Below, piece after piece: positions 1 through 6,679 of a stretch of 12,588 nucleotides of DNA. This stretch comes from an uncultured beta proteobacterium (GTDB lineage Bacteria > Pseudomonadota > Gammaproteobacteria > Burkholderiales > Burkholderiaceae), in assembly GCA_903845455.1 (NCBI GenBank), contig CAIMXN010000087.1:1-12588 (forward strand), written 5' to 3'. The position numbers and the translations under genes are program-made. The notes below the pieces were generated by a model. That model searched no databases. It saw only the letters and a list, made by a program, of their open reading frames with translations, and was not told where the DNA came from. The stretch's first letter is position 1, and every line of letters starts with the position of its first letter.

Positions 1-150
1 CCAATTTCATCTAGAAACTCTGGCTCCCTTGGTCAATTCCTTTTGCTATCCAGCGACAAACTCTGTTGGGGTTTGATAATCCAAACTTGAGTGTGGTCTG
101 ATCAAATTATAGTGCTTGTATCCTGACTAATAAATTAGACTTGAAATCCT
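1..150 (-). pseudogene. IS3-family transposase orfB, 3' remnant
   Basis: Read on the minus strand, positions 126-46 encode SGYKHYNLIRPHSSLDYQTP followed by TEFVAG and a stop at 48-46. The YNxxRPHSSLxYxTPxEF pattern is the hallmark C-terminus of the integrase-like OrfB transposase of IS3-family elements. An in-frame TAG at 129-127 lies directly upstream and no longer transposase frame is present, so this is a fragment. The element continues left of the window, because the expected right terminal repeat would lie beyond position 1. Similarity to a second copy at 2911-3079 in opposite orientation runs from about 145 down to 1. No intact insertion sequence is present. Confidence 0.72.
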
Positions 151-576
151 TCATGGGTAAGGATGCTTTCCGACAACTAAGCAATATTATTAACAAGGCG
201 ACAATTTTCTTAAGTTAGAGACGTAGACCTTTATCAATATTTAGTGCCGGCCTAAGATGGTTTAAAAACCCTCTAGCATTTATAGATGTGCTAAATTTAA
301 GAAAATTCAAGTTTAATTCTAGGGTAGAAGGCAAATGAATTATCAAAACTGAGAAATACGAATACAATAAAAAAGACTCAACAGTCAACTTGGGAATCTA
401 ACCTTAATTAAACACCTCAAAAAAGGACAGAGAAAAAGTTCAAAAGTAACTAAGTTATACTTAAGTACCAGCGAATTTATTGGAACCAGAGCGTAGCGAG
501 GCCATATATTAATTGCAGAACCAAGCTATTTATTATAAATAAATTATTAATTCCCATAAATAATTGCTAATAAAAT
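151..576. other. AT-rich stretch with no recognisable gene
   Basis: About 425 bases between the transposase remnant and the first coding region. I find no convincing reading frame on either strand, no tRNA and no intrinsic terminator. The stretch becomes very AT-rich from about 340 onward. It must contain the promoter for the gene at 577 if that gene is expressed, but no -35/-10 pair with good spacing stands out. It may be decayed insertion-sequence or island DNA. Confidence 0.5.
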
Positions 577-2067
577 ATGTTTAGACAGGATGCACTTTAC
601 TCAAAAATTCTGGAGAATTATTCAGAAGAATTAAAAAATAGAACTATTTTAGAGATAGGATCAAATGATTCAAGTATTTTTGATTATTGCAAACACGATA
701 AACCCAAAGAAGATATTAAGGAATATGAAGTAGATTATCGGCATCTAAAAATAAAAGAAGCGGATATAAACCAATTTATAGAAAAAAATATTTTTTATGA
801 TTATGTTATTTGTTATGACACCGCAAAACTAATTGAATTTGATAAGGAGGCAATAGCTAAATGCATTAATATTTCTCGTGAAAAATGTTTTTTTATTACA
901 ACTTTAGATAATATAGGTGTCAACGTTGCCGAATCAAAATTTAAGAACAATTTGAAAATTAGTGAAAATGAGAAAAAATATGATTTAGTTAGGGAATTCA
1001 ATACTAAAAAACTTAACTCGTATGATGTTATTAATCCAATTTTTAAATGTGGATATGAGCAAAATATCACAGTAAATGAGACTGTTGTTCAGCATTTTGG
1101 GTCCCTTCTTTTGGATATGTTCCTATCGGATGATAATACTAGTAACTTTCATCAAATAATTAGCCTTAAAAACAATGTTACAAATGTTTTTTCGCCGCAC
1201 GGAGACTTGCCATTTTCTCTTTTAACCATTGTAAATAAGTCAAAAAGAATTCTTCCTATTGATGATCAACTTAAAAATATTGAAAATAACTTTTCTATTG
1301 ACTCAAAAATTACAGCATTTTCAGTATTTCACAAATCATTAGGTATTGAAGGTATTTATAAATTCATACAACCTTTTTTTGTAAAAAAAGAAGGTTATTT
1401 AAATTTTCTTAAAATAGAAGAACCCCTTAGTTTTTTTGAGAATAATAATGATCGATGTTCTGAATTATCTGCCATACATAATATTTGGAAGAGAAATCTA
1501 TATTCTGAGATTGTAAGTATTAGTCATTACCGTCGATATTTGTATTTATTCACAGAGGATATACCTGGATATGATAGCCATATTTCTCATAATAACTTAG
1601 CTCAGAAGATTGAGAAAATTGAAAATAGTGATCAAATTTACCATCTGCTATCCAAATATGATTTACTAGTCTCTAGACCAGGAAGCACAAATCCAACTAA
1701 CTACTCGAATGAATTTTATTATTCACTTAATAACTATGCTGAAGATTATTATAAATGTATGGAGATAATGTTGAAAAATCATCCATATTTAGAAGGTGCT
1801 TTAGTAGACTCTATGGGCTCCTTCAATTTATATGCATGTAATCTTTTTATTTGTTCAGGCGCCGCCTTTAATACTATTTGTACTATTTGGTTTGATGTTC
1901 TTCAAAAATATGCAAATGAAAAAGGCATAATAAGTGGAAGAACTGAATATCAAACGAGAGATATTGCATTTTTAAGCGAAAGAGTATTTGATGTCATCAT
2001 TAGACATATGAAAGATTTAGGATACAAGGTCGGTGAACTACCGATTTTATTTGTCGATTCCCAATAG
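577..2067 (+). CDS. Methyltransferase-like domain fused to DUF4422 glycosyltransferase-like domain
   Basis: This is a 496-residue cytoplasmic-looking protein with no signal peptide or membrane segment. Residues about 20-115 resemble a class I SAM fold: ILEIGSNDSS at 24-33 fits motif I and YDYVICYD at 74-81 the post-I strand. The glycine pattern is imperfect, so activity is uncertain. Residues about 245-493 match DUF4422, found in capsule and surface-polysaccharide clusters: SELSAIHNIWKR at 295-306, SISHYRRYLYLF at 314-325, then SKYDLLVSRP, NLFICSG and FLSERVFDVI near the end. The acceptor and donor are unknown. No Shine-Dalgarno precedes the ATG. Base composition is very AT-rich (14 G/C in 601-660), unlike the minus-strand operon, which suggests a separate origin. 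A 141-bp gap separates it from the next gene on the same strand. The DUF4422 call is fairly firm; the methyltransferase call is tentative. Confidence 0.8.
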   Translation: MFRQDALYSKILENYSEELKNRTILEIGSNDSSIFDYCKHDKPKEDIKEYEVDYRHLKIKEADINQFIEKNIFYDYVICYDTAKLIEFDKEAIAKCINISREKCFFITTLDNIGVNVAESKFKNNLKISENEKKYDLVREFNTKKLNSYDVINPIFKCGYEQNITVNETVVQHFGSLLLDMFLSDDNTSNFHQIISLKNNVTNVFSPHGDLPFSLLTIVNKSKRILPIDDQLKNIENNFSIDSKITAFSVFHKSLGIEGIYKFIQPFFVKKEGYLNFLKIEEPLSFFENNNDRCSELSAIHNIWKRNLYSEIVSISHYRRYLYLFTEDIPGYDSHISHNNLAQKIEKIENSDQIYHLLSKYDLLVSRPGSTNPTNYSNEFYYSLNNYAEDYYKCMEIMLKNHPYLEGALVDSMGSFNLYACNLFICSGAAFNTICTIWFDVLQKYANEKGIISGRTEYQTRDIAFLSERVFDVIIRHMKDLGYKVGELPILFVDSQ

Positions 2068-2208
2068 AGGTAATTTTCAACTTATATTTAATTATATTTA
2101 TTTTATTGTTTAGACCTAAGGAAATTGTCTCAAAATAGTCGTTGCAACTGAAAAGTTATCGGCGATTATACGGGCTCTTCCTAGAAAAAAGTTATCAACA
2201 TAGTAATT

Positions 2209-2910
2209 ATGAATATTTTATCTTTAGGAGATAAAGTGGTACGAGAAAAGATATATAAAGGCGAAGATGTGTATGCAAAATTTAATTTTGATCAAACAAA
2301 AGTAGATATGCAAGGTTGGGGTTCAGATCATCTGATCTTGCCATGGACAATAGAACAATTAAAGCCAAATTTAATTATTGAAGTTGGATCATGGAAGGGC
2401 CGATCTGCAATTAATATGGCAAAAAAACTAGAATTATTGAGCATTGATGGCGAAATATTGTGCATAGATACTTGGTTAGGCTCACCTGAGCATTGGCTAG
2501 CTGAAGATTGGGCATGGGACTCATTGAGGATGTGCAATGGAAGGCCAAATCTATACGATACATTTATGAATAATGTAATAGCTAATCAATGTGAAAAATA
2601 CATTACGCCATTTTCACTCACTAGTGAAGCAGCATATTTCGTCTTGAAAAAGTTATCAATAAAATCTAGCATGATATACATAGACGCTGGTCATGAATAT
2701 GAATCAGTAATTAAAGATATAGAAATGTACTGGCACTTACTCGAAGAGGGCGGGGTTATGATATTAGATGATTACATAAGCTGGAGCGGTGTCACAAAAG
2801 CAGTAAATGAATTTGCGCTAAAAAATAATATACAGCCCTTTGGCGAATCTGGAAAAGTAGTATTAAATAAAAATTCCAGTCTTAATTATTCAACAAAAAT
2901 AGTTTTTTAA
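2209..2910 (+). CDS. Class I SAM-dependent methyltransferase (Methyltransf_24-like)
   Basis: This is a 233-residue soluble protein. The SAM-binding strand and loop is IIEVGSWKGRSA at about 55-66. It is followed by ILCIDTWLG at about 83-91, whose acidic residue is in the position that normally contacts the ribose. Further on come MIYIDAGHEYESV and GGVMILDDY, the strand 4 and 5 signatures of the Methyltransf_24/CmcI-like group. In surface-glycan clusters such enzymes usually methylate a sugar or aglycone hydroxyl; the substrate here cannot be read. The gene lies between the DUF4422 fusion gene and an IS3 remnant that begins immediately after its stop codon. It shares the island's AT-richness. 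No strong ribosome binding site is visible before the ATG. Confidence 0.8.
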   Translation: MNILSLGDKVVREKIYKGEDVYAKFNFDQTKVDMQGWGSDHLILPWTIEQLKPNLIIEVGSWKGRSAINMAKKLELLSIDGEILCIDTWLGSPEHWLAEDWAWDSLRMCNGRPNLYDTFMNNVIANQCEKYITPFSLTSEAAYFVLKKLSIKSSMIYIDAGHEYESVIKDIEMYWHLLEEGGVMILDDYISWSGVTKAVNEFALKNNIQPFGESGKVVLNKNSSLNYSTKIVF

Positions 2911-3079
2911 TTTCAATTCGTTTATTAGACCCTATATATTTACGTTACATCTATAGAGATGCCACATTCAAGTTTGGATTACCTAGCCCTGGCATAGATT
3001 GATTCAGGGTGATAAAATAAATAAGCAAGGGCTGCAAGAGTTGCCAAATGAAATTGCTATGATTGGGCTACTCAGATCA
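2911..3079 (+). pseudogene. Second IS3-family orfB 3' remnant, inverted relative to the first
   Basis: Positions 2962-2997 read PHSSLDYLALA then stop, matching the RPHSSLDY block of the left remnant. The 21 bases at 2962-2982 match the reverse complement of 76-96 at 19 positions. Similarity extends upstream (TTTCAA, TTTATTAG at 2911-2928 against about 145-127). It also extends downstream (CAAGGG, AGAGTT and ATGAAATTG blocks at about 3029-3060 against about 33-2). The segment ends at 3079 in AGATCA, whose complement TGATCT resembles the outer tip of some IS3-family terminal repeats. It is non-functional. The right boundary overlaps the last codon of the epimerase gene. Confidence 0.6.
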
Positions 3080-4027
3080 GGAAGTATTGCCGCCGCCTTT
3101 CAAAAATAATGAAGACCATAAAGAGGTAATGCCTGCCTCTAGAGAGATCATTGACTTCCACCCTATCAAATGGTTGATTTTTTCACAGTTTAAAACATTC
3201 CAATTGGGGGCATATTTAGCCTGCTCGATTAGTGATGCCTCAAGCTTGATTTCGCTTTGCGATGTCTTTTCAAGTAGCTCAATTATGTCTACGATACTAT
3301 GGCCTTTGCCTGTACCTATATTGAAGCAATAATATTCATTCGGCAATTGCGCATTAATTATCTGATTTATTGCGATAGTTAAATCATGAATGTGTAGATA
3401 GTCTCTAATAGTTTGTGGGTCCATTGTGATTTTAAGGGGCAAACCCGCCTTGATCCTTGATAGCCAAACTCCAATAATTCCTTGGTTTTTATTCACTTCT
3501 AGGAATGAGCCGTATACATTAGAGGCCCTCAAAATGACTAATTTATAATGTCCTCTGATTGCCCCCAAACGAAGTAAATGCTCACAAGTTAATTTTTCCA
3601 GCCCATATGGTGATATTGGTAAAGTTGCTTGGGATTCATTTATTCCACCTAGGATCGGATTAACATTTCCATAAACGGTTCCGCCACTACTTAAGTAGAC
3701 TAAAAGTGGACGCTGAGATTTTTTATGTTGTACAAGTTCCAATATTAAGCGCTGGGTAAATGAAATATTATCACCAAAACTTGCTGGAAAAAGCTGATCA
3801 GATAATATGGGGTTAGTATCGTGCGCAAGGTGGATGATCACATCAGAAGATTGAACAAAAGAGGCAAGTTGATCTTGCTTAGAATCAATAGATCGTAAGA
3901 AATGCTGAAATGGTAATTTTGTATCCTGAGTTGAATAAAGAATGAGATTTATACCTGACCAGTGCTTTGCTAGATAGCGACCAATCATGCCCCCTGCACC
4001 AGTAATGCCGACCCTAAGTGATTTCAT
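3077..4027 (-). CDS. NAD-dependent epimerase/dehydratase (extended SDR, nucleotide-sugar type)
   Basis: This is a 316-residue extended short-chain dehydrogenase/reductase. The Rossmann NAD loop is GAGGMIG at 10-16, with VIIHLAHD at 63-70. YLSSGGTVYG at 111-120 carries the Ser/Thr of the catalytic triad and YGLEK at 141-145 gives the Tyr-xxx-Lys pair. RASNVYG at 167-173 and RDYLHIHDL at 208-216 are typical of GalE/WbiG/RfbB-like sugar-nucleotide enzymes. It probably epimerises or dehydrates a UDP- or dTDP-sugar in the cytoplasm; the exact substrate is not readable. It is the last gene of the minus-strand block, starting 10 bp after the FkbM stop. Its own TGA coincides with the end of the IS3 remnant, so the last few residues (GGGNTS) may be a junction product. 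Length is otherwise normal. Confidence 0.88.
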   Translation of the reverse strand: MKSLRVGITGAGGMIGRYLAKHWSGINLILYSTQDTKLPFQHFLRSIDSKQDQLASFVQSSDVIIHLAHDTNPILSDQLFPASFGDNISFTQRLILELVQHKKSQRPLLVYLSSGGTVYGNVNPILGGINESQATLPISPYGLEKLTCEHLLRLGAIRGHYKLVILRASNVYGSFLEVNKNQGIIGVWLSRIKAGLPLKITMDPQTIRDYLHIHDLTIAINQIINAQLPNEYYCFNIGTGKGHSIVDIIELLEKTSQSEIKLEASLIEQAKYAPNWNVLNCEKINHLIGWKSMISLEAGITSLWSSLFLKGGGNTS

Positions 4028-4037
4028 AACTGATACA

Positions 4038-4769
4038 TTATTTTAAAAAACGATGATTAAAACAAAACGTATTTTCACCTTGTGTAATCAAATCAAATCT
4101 ATAGTTAGAAATAGACTTATAAAAATTTTGCGAATTATTTTCAAATGGAATCATCCAGTCATGCAATTCAATTATGATGAGGGGGAACTCATTTATCCAA
4201 TTATTTTCCCCTGAGAAGAGCAAATCTTCCCCGCCTTCTATATCAATTTTGAGGATAAAAGGCTTATCAGTAGGGGATAATTTTTTTAGTATTGAAGGAA
4301 TAGAGTGTGCCTTAACCTCAATGTCGCCTTGCAAGCCCACTCTATAAGCAATTGGGTCAAAGTTTTCAGTATCCAAATAAGCAATACCATCCTTGTTGCT
4401 AAGTGCGCCTTGAACAACTTCTACATCATATTCAGATAGATTTCTTTGTAATAACTGACTATTTTCAATGTCTGGCTCAATGGCAATTGTTTTTAAATTA
4501 GAAAATATTTTATTAAAATATAGTGATGCGGCACCAATATTTGCACCCGCATCTATTAGGATAGGCGTGTAATTATGAGTTATTAGATTTTCAAAGTATT
4601 GGATTAGGTTTTTATTTTGCGCCATGCGCTCCATAGAAAACATTTTTTGGAGAAAAACCATTGCTATAATGTCATGATCAGACTTAACCCAAGAGCGTCC
4701 AAACATCTTAAGAATTTTGCTTTCAAATTCAAATTCATATTGAAGAATCGAGTTTTTAGATGGTTCCAT
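4038..4769 (-). CDS. FkbM-family SAM-dependent methyltransferase (copy 2)
   Basis: This 243-residue protein carries the FkbM signature. LIDAGANIGAAS at 71-82 is the SAM loop, TIAIEPD at 94-100 supplies the acidic ribose contact, and ILKIDIEGGE at 172-181 is the diagnostic FkbM block. IIELHDWM follows at 199-206. FkbM enzymes usually O-methylate sugar or polyketide hydroxyls in the cytoplasm. The protein is clearly paralogous to the other FkbM protein of this operon: both share GANIG, KIDIEGGE, ELHDWM, PFxNSS and GENxFCF in the same order. It sits between a putative glycosyltransferase gene (41 bp upstream) and the epimerase gene (10 bp downstream). That spacing fits co-transcription and a role in decorating a glycan. 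No clear Shine-Dalgarno precedes the ATG. Confidence 0.88.
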   Translation of the reverse strand: MEPSKNSILQYEFEFESKILKMFGRSWVKSDHDIIAMVFLQKMFSMERMAQNKNLIQYFENLITHNYTPILIDAGANIGAASLYFNKIFSNLKTIAIEPDIENSQLLQRNLSEYDVEVVQGALSNKDGIAYLDTENFDPIAYRVGLQGDIEVKAHSIPSILKKLSPTDKPFILKIDIEGGEDLLFSGENNWINEFPLIIIELHDWMIPFENNSQNFYKSISNYRFDLITQGENTFCFNHRFLK

Positions 4770-4810
4770 TTTTTATACGTTAAATTGTAAAACTATAAAA
4801 AGCAAAGTAT

Positions 4811-5779
4811 TTAATTAAAGTATTCATCAACCTCAGATACAAAATATTGTACTAACTTATGAGATTGGGACGTTGCTAAAAGGAGGGCATCACGTAATAA
4901 TGGGGCTGTTTTTTTAGCTTTCGAGATATTTTCAAAACCATATGCCACGCCATAACTCATATAGTTTGGGCACCATTCCTCCTCGCTGACTCCATCCAAA
5001 GGGATAACGACTGAATTGCATCCACACAATACGGCTAAATTTGAATAAAGCGTAGCCGGATCATAGCTAATAAAAGTCTCCACTGTCCTAAAAATATCAG
5101 CAATTTCTGAATTACTTTTCCCATCTATTAAGATTGAGTTTTCAAGATTGTGCACTAATACTCTATCTCGACCTTTTCTTAATAAGTAAGCTGTGCCACT
5201 CCGTTTTTGCGAAATATCGGGCTCATAAAATAAATCTAAAGGTATATCTAAAATCATCAACATAAGATCCGATGTTTTAGACCCCGGAAATTGAAAATCG
5301 TTAAAAGCCTTTGAATACAGGAAATAAAGCTCATTTGAGGAATAATAAATCCGACTATTAAAAAATCCTGGATTATGCAAAAACCAACGCACAACATTTT
5401 TTGCTCTAAGAGGATTTCCAAAAGTAATTTCTGGATAAATAATAACCCATTCTTCACCAAAAGAATCTGACTTACTCGGCTTAAAGACTGGGGTGAGGAA
5501 ATTTGGGTTTACCCAATATATATATGGTAATTCAGTTGGGCTTACTTGTTTATCAATAGAAAGTGTTTTATTGATCAGAAAAGTATTATTTAATTCATTA
5601 ATGTAATTTTCAATTTCATCCAAATTATATGGATGCAATTCATAGCTGACATAAAGGGGGTATAAATAAGCTTCATAGCCAGCCCGATTTAGCAAATCGC
5701 ATAACTTATGCAGAGCAATAGCACCACCTACATTTTTTGCATAGGAAGGTGCAAAAATAATAAACTTTTTTTTCTGCAA
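4811..5779 (-). CDS. Putative GT-B-type glycosyltransferase, TTG start
   Basis: This 322-residue soluble protein has no family I can name with certainty. The N-terminus KKKFIIFAPSYAKNVGGAIA at 3-22, then HKLCDLLNRAGYEAYLYP, is the usual first beta-alpha unit of GT-B glycosyltransferases, whose glycine-rich loop faces the donor. Near the C-terminus, FISYDPATLYSNLAVLCGC at 236-254 followed by VVIP resembles the donor-side region in which conserved acidic and small residues hold the nucleotide sugar. The start codon is TTG (5779-5777). An upstream GGAGAG gives a long spacing of about 11 bases. The only nearby upstream ATG runs into a stop after three codons, so TTG is preferred. The gene lies between the two FkbM genes, 161 bp downstream of one and 41 bp upstream of the other. 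Donor and acceptor are unknown. Confidence 0.65.
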   Translation of the reverse strand: MQKKKFIIFAPSYAKNVGGAIALHKLCDLLNRAGYEAYLYPLYVSYELHPYNLDEIENYINELNNTFLINKTLSIDKQVSPTELPYIYWVNPNFLTPVFKPSKSDSFGEEWVIIYPEITFGNPLRAKNVVRWFLHNPGFFNSRIYYSSNELYFLYSKAFNDFQFPGSKTSDLMLMILDIPLDLFYEPDISQKRSGTAYLLRKGRDRVLVHNLENSILIDGKSNSEIADIFRTVETFISYDPATLYSNLAVLCGCNSVVIPLDGVSEEEWCPNYMSYGVAYGFENISKAKKTAPLLRDALLLATSQSHKLVQYFVSEVDEYFN

Positions 5780-5940
5780 TTCGTTTCTATCTCTCCATTA
5801 ATTTTTAAAATATAAATAGCTTTTATAGAAAAGCGATTAATTATAAAGCCTTACAAGAGAACACTATTTTGTATAGGCTATTGAAAAGTCAGTATATATC
5901 CTGGGTAAGCTATGAAGAAAACAAGCCATAAATTGAATAA

Positions 5941-6675
5941 TTAAGATGAGGATAAGCTTTTTAATCGTGGATCAAAGCAAAAACTGTTTTCACCACGATG
6001 AATTAGTTCGTAGCCACTTTGAGCAAGAGTATCCAGAAAGCCTCGACTTGAATTTTGGAAAGGTAGCATCCAATCGTGTAGCTCTACTATCACCGTAGGA
6101 AATAATTTAAACCAACCGGTATTGCGTGAAAAGAGCTCTTTCTCCCCACCTTCAATATCAATCTTGCACAAAAATGGAACTAGACCAGATGAGGTAGCCA
6201 CATTGATTAATTTTGTCATATCAATGACAGGAACTTCAATGCCATCTGAGTCTGCACCTACTCTAAATCCCCAGTCACTCAGGCCAGGATCGCTCAAGTT
6301 AGACATCCCCTCTGAGGACCCAATGGCAGCTTCAAAATAATCAATTGATAGACCAACCGTATTCATTTTTAGCATTGAAAAATTTGCATTATTAGGCTCA
6401 ATTGCATAAATTTTTGCTTTGGGATATCGACAAGCAAAATAAAGTGCACTCATGCCAATATTTGCCCCCAAATCTACTATTAAAGGAGTAACTCCTTTGG
6501 ATATAAGGGACTTGTAGTATTGATCTAAGCTTAGACCCTGAGCCCAAAAGTCTACTTTGTAGTCCTCATTGGTGATCACTTGCTGATAGGCTCCAGAATC
6601 ACCAACGGATTCTGACCGTAAAAAAACTTGACGCTGATGGCCAAACAAATCAATCATCACGCTAGATAGGTTCAT
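5941..6675 (-). CDS. FkbM-family SAM-dependent methyltransferase (copy 1)
   Basis: This 244-residue protein shows LIVDLGANIGMSALYF at 65-80 as the SAM loop, IYAIEPN at 89-95 as the acidic contact, and LCKIDIEGGE at 169-178 as the FkbM block. VELHDWMLPFQNSS follows at 197-210 and a C-terminal GENSFCF at 228-234. It is a probable O-methyltransferase acting on a sugar. The start lies only 4 bases after the stop of the HMW1C-like gene. AAGGG sits about 10 bases upstream of the ATG, inside the end of that gene, which points to translational coupling. The enzyme is therefore likely made together with the N-glycosyltransferase and may methylate the sugar it transfers. A 161-bp non-coding gap follows before the next gene. 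Confidence 0.9.
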   Translation of the reverse strand: MNLSSVMIDLFGHQRQVFLRSESVGDSGAYQQVITNEDYKVDFWAQGLSLDQYYKSLISKGVTPLIVDLGANIGMSALYFACRYPKAKIYAIEPNNANFSMLKMNTVGLSIDYFEAAIGSSEGMSNLSDPGLSDWGFRVGADSDGIEVPVIDMTKLINVATSSGLVPFLCKIDIEGGEKELFSRNTGWFKLFPTVIVELHDWMLPFQNSSRGFLDTLAQSGYELIHRGENSFCFDPRLKSLSSS

Positions 6676-6679
6676 AAGC

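Noticed and set aside
813..1070. 85-codon minus-strand frame inside the DUF4422 fusion gene
   Set aside because: It is antisense in very AT-rich DNA, with no recognisable motif. The plus-strand frame is 496 codons with family motifs.
2152..2200. AAAGTTATC occurring twice upstream of the methyltransferase at 2209, and again inside that gene
   Set aside because: A nine-base AT-rich word can recur by chance. The spacing is irregular and one copy is coding.
3063..3332. 89-codon plus-strand frame at the end of the epimerase gene
   Set aside because: It lies almost entirely antisense to the epimerase, whose motifs are clear, and has no family resemblance or ribosome binding site.
5819..5834. GCTTTT-ATAG-AAAAGC hairpin between the first FkbM gene and the GT-B-like gene
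   Set aside because: The stem has only six pairs, is AT-rich and has no T-run on the transcribed strand. It is not convincing as a terminator, so I did not split the operon there.
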